Shown: positions 1 to 7,117 of the stretch, one piece after another | Position numbering within the stretch: position 1 is the stretch's first letter | Layout of the letters: the number at the start of each line of letters is the position of its first letter | DNA from: XYB1-FULL-44-23 sp964502885 | Lineage (GTDB): Bacteria > Patescibacteriota > Microgenomatia > CAZETR01 > Amesbacteraceae | NCBI GenBank assembly: GCA_964502885.1 | Contig: CAZCXU010000014.1 | Span: 1 to 29,215, forward strand | Direction: 5' to 3' | DNA length: 29,215 nucleotides | The notes under the pieces: generated by a model | Seen by the model: the letters and a program-made list of their open reading frames with translations, nothing else | The model's database searches: none | Told to the model about the DNA's origin: nothing | Program-made: the position numbers and the translations under genes

Positions 1-27
1 TATAGCGAGCACAAAACAAAATGTCAG
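1..27 (-). promoter_or_regulatory. Promoter facing out of the left edge (copy A)
   Basis: Read on the minus strand there is a CTGACA -35 box (22-27), a 17-nt spacer (5-21) and the first four bases, TATA, of a -10 box cut by the window edge. The same arrangement, with a perfect TATAAT, precedes the CRP-like gene at 7794-7822. The gene it drives lies outside the window. Confidence 0.55.
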
Positions 28-76
28 ATTTTGTGTGAGATATATAGTCATTCTATTTTGACATGACTATAGTCAC
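1..76. repeat. Imperfect repeat of the CRP-operon promoter region, copy A
   Basis: This stretch matches 7796-7858 over about 60-75 bases with scattered substitutions and a short indel. Shared blocks are TATAGCGAGC, ACAAAATG(T/C)CAGATTTT, GAGATA and the outer TTTTG(A/T)CATGACTAT. Copy A also contains the perfect 12-bp palindrome TGACTATAGTCA (64-75), which copy B lacks. The two copies look like one regulatory module placed in front of two minus-strand transcription units. Confidence 0.6.
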
Positions 77-137
77 AAAACTCGCTCGCATTAGCGCAAA
101 CTTGTTTGTATTTGCAACTTTTAACGAGAGTTTTTGG

Positions 138-188
138 ATATATGCCCAACTGGATTTGCTTGCAAATCACAGTAAGTTGGGTATATAT
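138..188. promoter_or_regulatory. Nested inverted repeat / large hairpin
   Basis: Arms 138-151 (ATATATGCCCAACT) and 175-188 (AGTTGGGTATATAT) can form a 14-bp stem with one G-T pair. Inside the loop a second stem forms between ATTTGC (154-159) and GCAAAT (162-167). No U-run follows on either strand, so it is not a simple intrinsic terminator. It lies between the copy A promoter and the 59-aa gene and could be an operator, a cruciform or a structured leader. Confidence 0.5.
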
Positions 189-223
189 ACACAAAAAGAC
201 ACACGCTGCTTCATTTTTTTTGG

Positions 224-229
224 TATGAT
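224..229 (+). promoter_or_regulatory. Extended -10 box for the 59-aa gene
   Basis: TATGAT preceded directly by TGG gives an extended -10 (TGnTATGAT). The start codon is 15 nt downstream, so the predicted leader is only a few nucleotides. No clear -35 box is visible. Confidence 0.45.
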
Positions 230-244
230 TCATCCCATCAAACT

Positions 245-424
245 ATGGCCACAGTTTCCACATCACCTTATGACTACCAACCCACCTTTCTGGAAAAAGT
301 TCTGGGGTGGATCAAAAAACAAGCCCCCTACGCCCTTGCCCACTTTATTCGAGCAGTTATGCACGGCATATTTCTTGCTACCCGCTTGATTCTCCAGATG
401 TTCAAAGACGCCACTGGTAAATAG
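245..424 (+). CDS. Small 59-aa protein with hydrophobic segment
   Basis: An ATG-to-TAG frame of 59 codons begins MATVSTSPYDYQPT and ends FKDATGK. The residue pattern looks coding: a polar N-terminus, then an amphipathic stretch with aromatic and basic residues (VLGWIKKQAPYALAHFIRAV), then a hydrophobic segment (GIFLATRLILQMF). It could be a small membrane-associated protein. An extended -10 box lies 15 nt upstream. I recognise no family. It faces the uppP operon convergently. Confidence 0.55.
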   Translation: MATVSTSPYDYQPTFLEKVLGWIKKQAPYALAHFIRAVMHGIFLATRLILQMFKDATGK

Positions 425-490
425 TCTCCAGACTGCCTCGCTCAAAAATTTCTCCCCAACCCCTTTCAAATTGTTATAGATACCCAAATG

Positions 491-1255
491 CTACCTAATC
501 ATCAAAAACACAAACAACGCAATCCTGTACCATCCAAATGCGTGAAATGAATGGCTTCTCACATACTTCAAAAACCATTTCACCACTACCCATGCCACCA
601 TGAATGCGGTTACAAAACCAAAACCCAACAGCCTCCACTCATTTCCCGAAAAACCCCAACCGGAATTTAAGAGGTCCCACGCAGTGGCCGCCGCCATAGT
701 GGGCACCGCCAGCATAAAAGACATTTCTACAGCCTCAGTTCTTGGCAAACCCAAATACATCCCTCCCCAAATACTGGTTAGCGCCCGAGAGACGCCTGGA
801 ATTACCGACAGCGACTGAAAAACCCCCAAAGTTGCAGCTTCTTGCCACTTCAAATCTGCCACCTGTTTTTTTGGCTTTATTCTCTTCTCTATCCATTTTT
901 CCCCTACAACCATCATCACACCGCCCACAAACAACGCGCCTCCTGTTATCCAGACACTTTCCAAAAGCCAACTTTTAATCAGTTTATATCCGATAAAACC
1001 CACTATCGCAGTTGGCACGAACGCTGTCGCAATTACCCGAGCCTCATTTTTTCTTTGCCAGAATCTTTTTCCATACATCATAAACACAGCCAAAATTGCT
1101 CCCAATTGTATCCCCACCATAAAACTGGTCGAAAATTCATCAGCCACTATACCCAGCATATCGCTGACCAATATCATGTGTCCCGTTGATGACACAGGCA
1201 GAAATTCGGTTATCCCCTCAACAACAGCCAAAATAATTGCTTGCGTTAAATCCAT
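491..1255 (-). CDS. uppP: Undecaprenyl-diphosphatase (UppP/BacA family)
   Basis: The 254-aa polytopic membrane protein would dephosphorylate undecaprenyl pyrophosphate to recycle the lipid carrier for peptidoglycan and glycan synthesis. The family signature EGITEFLPVSSTGH is at residues 13-26, and the C-terminal FGWYRI block is conserved. The second active-site motif, usually PGxSRSGAT, reads PGVSRALT at residues 153-160, so the second serine is Ala. The preceding E is present and the length is close to the usual ~265 aa. It is the last gene of a minus-strand operon, 13 nt behind the DUF5671-like gene. The family assignment is firm; whether the altered motif changes activity is unknown. Confidence 0.93.
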   Translation of the reverse strand: MDLTQAIILAVVEGITEFLPVSSTGHMILVSDMLGIVADEFSTSFMVGIQLGAILAVFMMYGKRFWQRKNEARVIATAFVPTAIVGFIGYKLIKSWLLESVWITGGALFVGGVMMVVGEKWIEKRIKPKKQVADLKWQEAATLGVFQSLSVIPGVSRALTSIWGGMYLGLPRTEAVEMSFMLAVPTMAAATAWDLLNSGWGFSGNEWRLLGFGFVTAFMVAWVVVKWFLKYVRSHSFHAFGWYRIALFVFLMIR

Positions 1256-1268
1256 CTATTTAATGATA

Positions 1269-1877
1269 CTACTCTGATACCGTAGATACACTCTTACCCG
1301 ATTTCTTCCATTCCGGATAGTGCAGTGTCCACAAAATGACTGCCCCCGTTGTATACGGCAACAGTCCTGCAACCACACCCAACGTATCCGAATTCACCCC
1401 CAAAAGAGCTGTTACTGCCTGATACACTAAGATCGTTCCCCCAATCATCACCTCCGTACTCGATAGGATTAGAATAATTATCGAATAAATTCTCCTGCTG
1501 TAATTATCCATCTCTTCCGCACGCCTTCCCGAAGCTTTGAACCAATGAAATGCCCAAAAGGGTAAAGCTATTATGATAGCCGAAATCCTTCCGGCCAGAT
1601 TCCGCAGCAAATCTGTATTGCTTGCGCCATAACTCCCATACCGGTAAACCTCAGACGTGTAGGAAGATCCGCTATTCCACAGTTGGTTTAGTATCAGTCT
1701 CAACAAATCGGAAATTCCCCAATAGAGCACAAACAAAGAAATCATTGCGACAATATAAAAATATGCATCCCGCCCCGCATTAGGCTCTTTATCACGAGGT
1801 CTGAAAATCAAATACCCGATTCCACCGATTAAAAGAAGTGGAATCAGAAACACTATTGAAAAATCTGAACCAATCAT
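1269..1877 (-). CDS. DUF5671-like polytopic membrane protein
   Basis: The 202-aa protein has one N-terminal transmembrane segment (about residues 6-24) with a short basic loop (FRPRDKEPNAGRDAY). A four-helix membrane block follows, starting RDAYFYIVAMISLFVLYWG at about residue 36. That block and the later sequence (ALPFWAFHWF, then RRIYSIIILILSS) resemble DUF5671, a membrane family of unknown function frequent in Patescibacteria. Its ATG overlaps the stop of the upstream DUF2330 gene by 4 nt, which implies translational coupling. uppP follows after 13 nt. No enzymatic motif is visible. Confidence 0.75.
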   Translation of the reverse strand: MIGSDFSIVFLIPLLLIGGIGYLIFRPRDKEPNAGRDAYFYIVAMISLFVLYWGISDLLRLILNQLWNSGSSYTSEVYRYGSYGASNTDLLRNLAGRISAIIIALPFWAFHWFKASGRRAEEMDNYSRRIYSIIILILSSTEVMIGGTILVYQAVTALLGVNSDTLGVVAGLLPYTTGAVILWTLHYPEWKKSGKSVSTVSE

Positions 1878-3421
1878 TTTCTCCTCTTATATTTATACAC
1901 CAAATAACCAACCACAACCACCTCTGCAATCAAAGGTATCACCAAAACAGTCCAAACCAAGACAGGATTATCAAAAAATACCCCACTTGCCCCCACACTG
2001 GAATTATCATCAGCATCCTTTATCACCACATCCGCGACCATCTCAGATGTTCTCATAGTTCTGGTCAAACGAGTCAGATACATTGTTCGGGATGTTTTTC
2101 TCCATGGCTCACCATCATCCGAAATAGACATTTTCTCAATAGTTTTTCCCGACACCTTACCCGCGTATTCCGTCTTAAAACCTGTTGCCGTTTTTTTATG
2201 ATCGGAAAACACATACAAAATCAGGTCAACACTCGTATCACTGACTGCAATTCCTGGCATAACCTCAAAATCAAAATCAGTCGCCTTACTCCCCTGTTCA
2301 ATCTGTACTCCATCTATATAAAATTTTCCATCAGTGGAAGCATCAGAAATTACCACTTCAAACCTGTATGATCCGCCATTTGCCACAAACCCGGTCTCCA
2401 ACTTCACAGGTTGCCCGGAAATTACAGTCCTAGGTGTGGATTCAGTAATTACATTCGCCCCGCTCAACACTCTCAAACTCGCTTTAGCCCCGGTTGTAGC
2501 TTGGCCCGACACGTACGCAGAAAATTGGTAAGATTTCCCGCCAACCATTCCGGACACCACCTGATAAACACCGATATCGGCACCGCTCCTCGATACCACC
2601 TGCAACGAATTCTTTCCGTGAACCACTCCACCCTCAGCAGATAACCACACAGACGTACCAGTTCCGCTAATCACTCCCCATCCCTGTTGTCCGGTTTCGA
2701 AACTATACGCAGCGATTTTTTGGCCATCAGCAAATTTTGCCGCCGGACCGGAAATCTTCAGGGGATAAATTATCGTATCTGTATCAAAAGAAATTTCCAA
2801 CGGAGTCGCATGTCCTGATTGCAAACTGTTGCTCACATAACTTTCTGCCGTCACGTTAATCTTGGCAGCGACAAAATACCATCCCTTATTCACATAATAT
2901 TGCAGCAGGTGATCCTTGGTAGCGGGGTATTCAAAACCATTCTCCTGCAACCACTCGCGCAAGGCTTTTCCATCTGTCGATTCCAGTATCGCCACATCGT
3001 AAATATCAACTCTCTTCGTTTCCACCACTGTAACCCTGCTCTCGTAAACCGCATTGCTCTTTAGGTCCAGAGTCGCTCCGCTATAAACTGGGATCGGATT
3101 CGCTCTGTTCTTTGGTCGGGTATATTCTTCCAAGGCGGTAAACAACTCATCACGGCTTTGTTTAACTTCCGGCTTACTTGGAACTGGAATTATCCACACC
3201 ATGTCTCCTGGATCACTTCGAAAGGTTGTCGACAAAATCATCGTTTCTCTATTGTTCTCATACCAGATCACCGCTTTTTGCCCCGTCTCCACTACCGGCT
3301 TCGCAAGTTGATGAACCATCAGTCCATCCGCACCAGCTCTCCCCACAGCAAAGCCCCCAAAGATCATCCCCAAGAGCACCAATCTGACAAATTTCTTCAC
3401 TACCTCATAGATTAAAACCAT
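1874..3421 (-). CDS. Anchored DUF2330 protein with an inserted CBM-like domain
   Basis: The 515-aa protein has an N-terminal signal or anchor segment (residues 10-30), a large outside portion and a C-terminal transmembrane helix (about 488-510) ending in KYKRRK. Residues 32-224 match the DUF2330 pattern: an ENNRETMILSTTF block, then GDMVWIIPVPSKPEV, then a CBM-independent beta-rich region to YPLKIS. Residues ~226-390 look like a CBM4/9- or jelly-roll-type domain (SFETGQQGW at its start, FYIDGVQIEQG at its end), and the DUF2330 tail resumes with LILYVFSDHK. The protein is probably displayed on the cell surface; its function is unknown. It is the first gene of the operon with the DUF5671-like gene and uppP. 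A GGGGGAG ribosome site sits just before the ATG. Confidence 0.75.
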   Translation of the reverse strand: MVLIYEVVKKFVRLVLLGMIFGGFAVGRAGADGLMVHQLAKPVVETGQKAVIWYENNRETMILSTTFRSDPGDMVWIIPVPSKPEVKQSRDELFTALEEYTRPKNRANPIPVYSGATLDLKSNAVYESRVTVVETKRVDIYDVAILESTDGKALREWLQENGFEYPATKDHLLQYYVNKGWYFVAAKINVTAESYVSNSLQSGHATPLEISFDTDTIIYPLKISGPAAKFADGQKIAAYSFETGQQGWGVISGTGTSVWLSAEGGVVHGKNSLQVVSRSGADIGVYQVVSGMVGGKSYQFSAYVSGQATTGAKASLRVLSGANVITESTPRTVISGQPVKLETGFVANGGSYRFEVVISDASTDGKFYIDGVQIEQGSKATDFDFEVMPGIAVSDTSVDLILYVFSDHKKTATGFKTEYAGKVSGKTIEKMSISDDGEPWRKTSRTMYLTRLTRTMRTSEMVADVVIKDADDNSSVGASGVFFDNPVLVWTVLVIPLIAEVVVVGYLVYKYKRRK

Positions 3422-3444
3422 TCCGCTCCCCCAGTCAAGCCAGG

Positions 3445-3456
3445 TATAGTACTATA
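3445..3456. promoter_or_regulatory. Palindrome between divergent genes
   Basis: TATAGTACTATA is a perfect 12-bp palindrome in the 42-nt gap between the divergent DUF2330 and Nramp-like genes. Its halves resemble -10 boxes on both strands (TATAGT on plus), so it may be a shared divergent promoter core or an operator. Confidence 0.4.
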
Positions 3457-3463
3457 TAGATAT

Positions 3464-4849
3464 ATGAGTTTTTCTTTAAAACTTGCCCCCAGCAAAGACT
3501 TGCCAAAACCACCGCCCCTGCTTCAAATCCTGGGGCCAAGCTTCATTATCCTCGGGCTTGGACTCGGTAGCGGAGAAATCATTCTCTGGCCGTATCTCTC
3601 AACTGTTCACGGTCTCGGTATGGCTTGGGCCATAGTTGTCGGTATTTCTATGCAGTTTGTCATCAATTTGGAAGTAGAGCGTTATGCCCTTATCTATGGC
3701 GAAAGCATCTTTGTGGGATTTGCCCGCTGGCTCAAACTTCTCCCCCTCTGGTTCATCATTTCTACTTTCCTTGGCTTCGGTTGGCCAGGTATCGGCATGT
3801 CATCTGCTACACTAATTATCCAGTTTTTTCCAAATACAGACCTCACATTCATTACCACACTATTATTCCTTATCATAGGCCTCATTTTGACCCTGGGCAA
3901 GCAGTTATATACCACAGTTGAAACCCTCCAGAAATATCTGATTACTCTTGGCACACCTTTTATTTTTTTCCTCACCATCTTTCTTGCCAAACCCGCCGAC
4001 TGGGGAGCTCTGGCCCTTGGCCTTGTGGGACAAGGGCGGGATTTCACATTTCTGCCGGAATCCATTGTCATTGGGACATTTCTTGGCGCCATAGCTTTCT
4101 CAGGAGCAGGTGGAAATCTCAATCTCGCCCAATCATTCTATGTACGCGACAAAGGATACGGCATGGGTAAATTTGCCGAAAAAATCAGAAGCCTCTTTAC
4201 GTCAAAATCGACAGCAGAGGTTCAGTTGGCAGGCGCCACATTTCCGCTCACTAGAGCAAATATCACCAACTTCCGCAAATGGTGGCAGGTCATAAATCTC
4301 GAACATTTTTTCATTTTTTGGGTGCTTGGACTTGTCACCATGCTCACTCTATCCCTGCTAGCGTATGTTGCTACTCAGGGTCACTCCAGTAGCCCCGAGG
4401 GGATAAATTTTGTTATCGCTCAGGCTTCATACATAGGAGAAAAAACAGTGCCGTTATTTGCCAGTCTGTTTCTTGTCACTACCGGACTCATGCTGGCAGC
4501 CACCCAGCTGACAGTTCTCGACTCTACCAGCCGCATTATCACCGAAAATTTTCTCCTGCTGTCACGCAAATCTCATCCCAACGTTTCCCGTACTTACTAT
4601 ATCGTCCTCTGGCTACAGATCGCCTTTGGTATCACTATCGCCAACATCGGCATCTCCCAACCACGCGAACTGATAATTCTCGGTGCCATTATCAACGCTT
4701 TTGCCATGCTGGTTTACACTATCCTGCTTCTCTACTTCAACAACTCCCACCTGCCCCGTCCGCTCCGCCCCAGCATATTCAGAAACATTGGCCTCACTCT
4801 CACTATCTGCTTTTTCGGCTACTTCTGCTTCCGCCAGCTTTTCGGCTAG
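3464..4849 (+). CDS. Nramp-superfamily transporter lacking canonical metal-site motifs
   Basis: The 461-aa protein has about eleven transmembrane helices and an N-terminal LGPSFIILGLGLGSGEII segment aligning with Nramp TM1. Canonical Nramp metal transporters carry DPGN in TM1 and MPH in TM6. Here TM1 reads GLGSGEI and the TM6 region reads FSGAGGNLNLAQSFYVRDKG, so the aspartate, asparagine and methionine metal ligands are not seen. This matches Nramp-related proteins whose substrate is not established. The gene is divergent from the DUF2330 operon and its stop overlaps the convergent mscL by 4 nt. The fold assignment is fairly sure; the substrate is open. Confidence 0.8.
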   Translation: MSFSLKLAPSKDLPKPPPLLQILGPSFIILGLGLGSGEIILWPYLSTVHGLGMAWAIVVGISMQFVINLEVERYALIYGESIFVGFARWLKLLPLWFIISTFLGFGWPGIGMSSATLIIQFFPNTDLTFITTLLFLIIGLILTLGKQLYTTVETLQKYLITLGTPFIFFLTIFLAKPADWGALALGLVGQGRDFTFLPESIVIGTFLGAIAFSGAGGNLNLAQSFYVRDKGYGMGKFAEKIRSLFTSKSTAEVQLAGATFPLTRANITNFRKWWQVINLEHFFIFWVLGLVTMLTLSLLAYVATQGHSSSPEGINFVIAQASYIGEKTVPLFASLFLVTTGLMLAATQLTVLDSTSRIITENFLLLSRKSHPNVSRTYYIVLWLQIAFGITIANIGISQPRELIILGAIINAFAMLVYTILLLYFNNSHLPRPLRPSIFRNIGLTLTICFFGYFCFRQLFG

Positions 4850-5148
4850 CCTTTCTTCTTATCCAGCCTGTCGAGTTTAAGTTTCTTCACAAACACATAC
4901 ACCACCGTTGATATTACCAGAAAATCCATCAGCGTCGCCAAAAAGTTTCCCCACCTCACAGTCGACCCACCCACAGTCCAATGCATATCCCGCAATTCAC
5001 CCGCAGATCCCATCACAATTCCCAGAATGGGATTGACCAGGTCACCCACTATTGAAGATACCACCTTGGAAACAGATCCGCCCAAAATAAAACCCACAGC
5101 CAATCCGACGACTCCTTGTTCTCTTACAAATTCCAAAAACCCTTTCAT
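4846..5148 (-). CDS. mscL: Large-conductance mechanosensitive channel
   Basis: The 100-aa protein is a short MscL: N-terminal amphipathic helix (MKGFLEFVREQG), TM1 with VGLAVGFILGGSVSKVVSSI, a short periplasmic loop, TM2 (about residues 66-86), and a basic C-terminal tail (KKLKLDRLDKKKG). It would form a homopentameric pore that opens under membrane tension to release osmolytes. It is the last gene of the minus-strand operon that begins with the CRP-like regulator. It starts 1 nt after the DUF5652-like gene and overlaps the convergent Nramp-like gene by 4 nt. Confidence 0.93.
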   Translation of the reverse strand: MKGFLEFVREQGVVGLAVGFILGGSVSKVVSSIVGDLVNPILGIVMGSAGELRDMHWTVGGSTVRWGNFLATLMDFLVISTVVYVFVKKLKLDRLDKKKG

Positions 5149-5149
5149 A

Positions 5150-5377
5150 TTATTTTCTTTTTGTTCTTAATTTATTTTCTGTCTTACGGGTAAACAATAG
5201 ATACCCAATGGGAAGCAGCCCCACCGAATTAATTACCAATATCGCCACATACCAGTATTTTTCTTCCCTCCTGGCCGCCCTCCATAAAGCCAATCCCTTC
5301 CATACCAACTCCCACATGGTGAGCAATAAAAATGTGTTTTTATCCAACTGAACCCCAGATACCAAATCCATAATCAT
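5150..5377 (-). CDS. DUF5652-like small membrane protein
   Basis: The 75-aa protein contains two predicted transmembrane stretches: one around TFLLLTMWELVWKGLALW and one around YWYVAILVINSVGLLPIGYL. A charged RAARREEK loop separates them. The W-x-A-(A/R)-x-x-x-x-KYW-x-(V/I)-ILVIN-(S/T)-GLLPI pattern matches DUF5652, a small family of unknown function common in Patescibacteria and some archaea. A second ATG two codons in is an equally possible start. It lies between efp and mscL in the same operon (1 nt from mscL). Confidence 0.75.
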   Translation of the reverse strand: MIMDLVSGVQLDKNTFLLLTMWELVWKGLALWRAARREEKYWYVAILVINSVGLLPIGYLLFTRKTENKLRTKRK

Positions 5378-5414
5378 ATTCTAACCCCAAATTGCAATAA
5401 TTTCACAAACACGT

Positions 5415-5984
5415 CTAGGAAGTTACCCGGGAAACGTATTCCCCTGAAGCAGTGTCGATGATGATCTTTTCGCCTTCTTTGATAAACAATGGCACCAAAA
5501 CCTCCGCTCCGGTCTCAACCTTTGCCAATTTTCTTGGTGCATTCACTGTATTTCCAGCCACAGCTTCCGGAGCTTCCACCACTTTCAAAACCACATTCGG
5601 GGGCAAGCTTATTCCAATCGCATTTCCGTCATACCACAACACCCAACACTTCATATCCGCAATTAGAAACTTCGCCTGATCTTCTACCAAAGACAATGGA
5701 ACTGACTGTTGGTCAAAATTCTTGGGATCCATAAAAATCAGCTCTTGCCCATCCTGATACAAAAACTGCATTTCTTTCTTATCCACATCCGCCTCTTCCA
5801 CTTTTTCATTTGTCTTGTATGTGAATTCCTGCACTGCTCCGGACGTCACGTTCTTAAGCTTCACCCTCATGATCGGCGATCCCTTACCGGGCGCCATAAA
5901 TTCAGCTTTGGTCACAAAATGAGGTGAATCTTTAAACATTACATACATCCCCTTCGCCAGATTACCCGCATTTACTGATGACAT
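5415..5984 (-). CDS. efp: Translation elongation factor P
   Basis: The 189-aa EF-P would relieve ribosome stalling at polyproline stretches. It has the N-terminal KOW-like domain, the central OB domain and the C-terminal OB domain (LPPNVVLKVVEAPEAV onward) at normal length. With ATG 5984 as start, the modified lysine falls exactly at position 34 in the loop APGKGSP. An upstream in-frame ATG at 6020 would add 12 atypical residues and lies before a TAAAAT box (5992-5997) 7 nt from ATG 5984. The gene follows the EpmA-like gene, the expected partner for lysylating K34. Polyproline/PT-rich surface proteins encoded nearby are plausible EF-P clients. Confidence 0.93.
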   Translation of the reverse strand: MSSVNAGNLAKGMYVMFKDSPHFVTKAEFMAPGKGSPIMRVKLKNVTSGAVQEFTYKTNEKVEEADVDKKEMQFLYQDGQELIFMDPKNFDQQSVPLSLVEDQAKFLIADMKCWVLWYDGNAIGISLPPNVVLKVVEAPEAVAGNTVNAPRKLAKVETGAEVLVPLFIKEGEKIIIDTASGEYVSRVTS

Positions 5985-5991
5985 AGGCCAT

Positions 5992-5997
5992 ATTTTA
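5992..5997 (-). promoter_or_regulatory. -10 box for efp (leaderless-type)
   Basis: TAAAAT on the minus strand ends 7 nt before ATG 5984. It lies in the 44-nt gap behind the EpmA-like gene. It suggests an internal promoter giving a near-leaderless efp mRNA and supports the shorter EF-P start. Confidence 0.4.
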
Positions 5998-6028
5998 CTC
6001 CAAATCAGCTTCAGACACAATTAAAATC

Positions 6029-7081
6029 TCAGTCCAGATTAAAAATCTCTTCGGCTGGGAAAAATAATGTTTCAGAAACACTCTTCGCATTGGCAGCCAA
6101 CATCACCAACCTGTCCACCCCCACCGCAATTCCGGAAACTTCCGGCATTCCCGCTTCCAATGCCGCCAAAAAATCCTCATCCACCGGATAATCTGTCTTG
6201 CCGGCTGCTCGTCTCTGAGCATTTTCTTCCGTAAGTCTGGCCCTCTGCTCCGCCGCATCAGTCAATTCAGAAAAACAATTCCCCAGCTCAATCCCCGCCA
6301 AAAACACTTCAAACCTTTCCGCAAAACGTGGATCAGACTGTTTCTTCCGCGCAAGGGCCGCTTGTGCCAGCGGATAATCATACACAAACACCGGGCGATA
6401 CATCTCTCTCAGTTTTGGTTCTATTTCATTAAAAACCACCTGATAAAACATTTGTTCCCAGGTAGTGTCCGGATTATTTACATATCCTCTTTTTTTTAAC
6501 TCATCCCTCAACAAATCAGGAGACAACATTGTTTCCGTATCTACCTCCGCCATCCTTTCAAACACCTCTGCGACACTCATCCGCAACCACGGTTTCCGTA
6601 AATCATATGTCTGGCCCTGATACACCCACGAAGACAAGTCCGCTCCTGGCCGCACTTTTTGCACAATTTCACAAAACAAGTTTTCAAAGTCTTCCATCAC
6701 CTTTCTGTAATCCGCGCCCACCCTGTACCATTCCAGCATCGTAAATTCCGGGTTGTGCATCGCCGTTATCTCCTCTTCATTTCTAAACGACCTAGTAATT
6801 TCAAAAACACTCCCCGATCCCGCCGCCACCAGCTTTTTCAATGCGTATTCCGGGCTCATAATCAAAAAGCCCTTGCGTTTTTCTCCCCGCGCCGTACGCA
6901 GCTGAGTTTCAAACACTTCCAAATTTGCCTCAGCGCTCGGCACTGGAACCAAGGTCGGCGTAAATACTTCGTGAAATCCTTCACTCTTAAAAAAATGCCT
7001 GATTGTGTCAATCACCGTCTCCCGTTGCCAGTGTTTTTCAAATCCAATTTCCCCAATTTTCAACTTTTCCCAGGTTTTCAC
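6029..7081 (-). CDS. epmA: EF-P lysine lysyltransferase, EpmA (GenX/PoxA) type
   Basis: This 350-aa class II synthetase-like protein has the lysyl-tRNA synthetase catalytic core but no N-terminal anticodon-binding domain, which is the EpmA architecture (E. coli about 325 aa). Visible motifs are the motif 2 region (FEITRSFRNEE, then HNPEFTMLEWYR), the FELTDA-like block (ELGNCFSELTDAAEQ) and motif 3 (GIAVGVDRLVML). EpmA activates (R)-beta-lysine or lysine and attaches it to K34 of EF-P, and efp follows directly. An in-frame TTG at 7108 is the longest start. I prefer GTG 7081 because a perfect TATAAT (7088-7093) ends 6 nt upstream of it. No EpmB-type lysine 2,3-aminomutase is in the window. Confidence 0.88.
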   Translation of the reverse strand: MKTWEKLKIGEIGFEKHWQRETVIDTIRHFFKSEGFHEVFTPTLVPVPSAEANLEVFETQLRTARGEKRKGFLIMSPEYALKKLVAAGSGSVFEITRSFRNEEEITAMHNPEFTMLEWYRVGADYRKVMEDFENLFCEIVQKVRPGADLSSWVYQGQTYDLRKPWLRMSVAEVFERMAEVDTETMLSPDLLRDELKKRGYVNNPDTTWEQMFYQVVFNEIEPKLREMYRPVFVYDYPLAQAALARKKQSDPRFAERFEVFLAGIELGNCFSELTDAAEQRARLTEENAQRRAAGKTDYPVDEDFLAALEAGMPEVSGIAVGVDRLVMLAANAKSVSETLFFPAEEIFNLD

Positions 7082-7087
7082 TCCTGC

Positions 7088-7093
7088 ATTATA
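7088..7093 (-). promoter_or_regulatory. -10 box for epmA (leaderless-type)
   Basis: A perfect TATAAT on the minus strand ends 6 nt before GTG 7081, inside the stretch that would be coding if the TTG at 7108 were used. The same spacing recurs at many genes here. Confidence 0.5.
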
Positions 7094-7117
7094 GTAATTT
7101 ACTGACAAAAAGTCGCT

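Noticed and set aside
63..389. 108-aa plus-strand ORF at the left
   Set aside because: It spans the promoter repeat and hairpin; the 59-aa frame at 245-424 has far better coding character.
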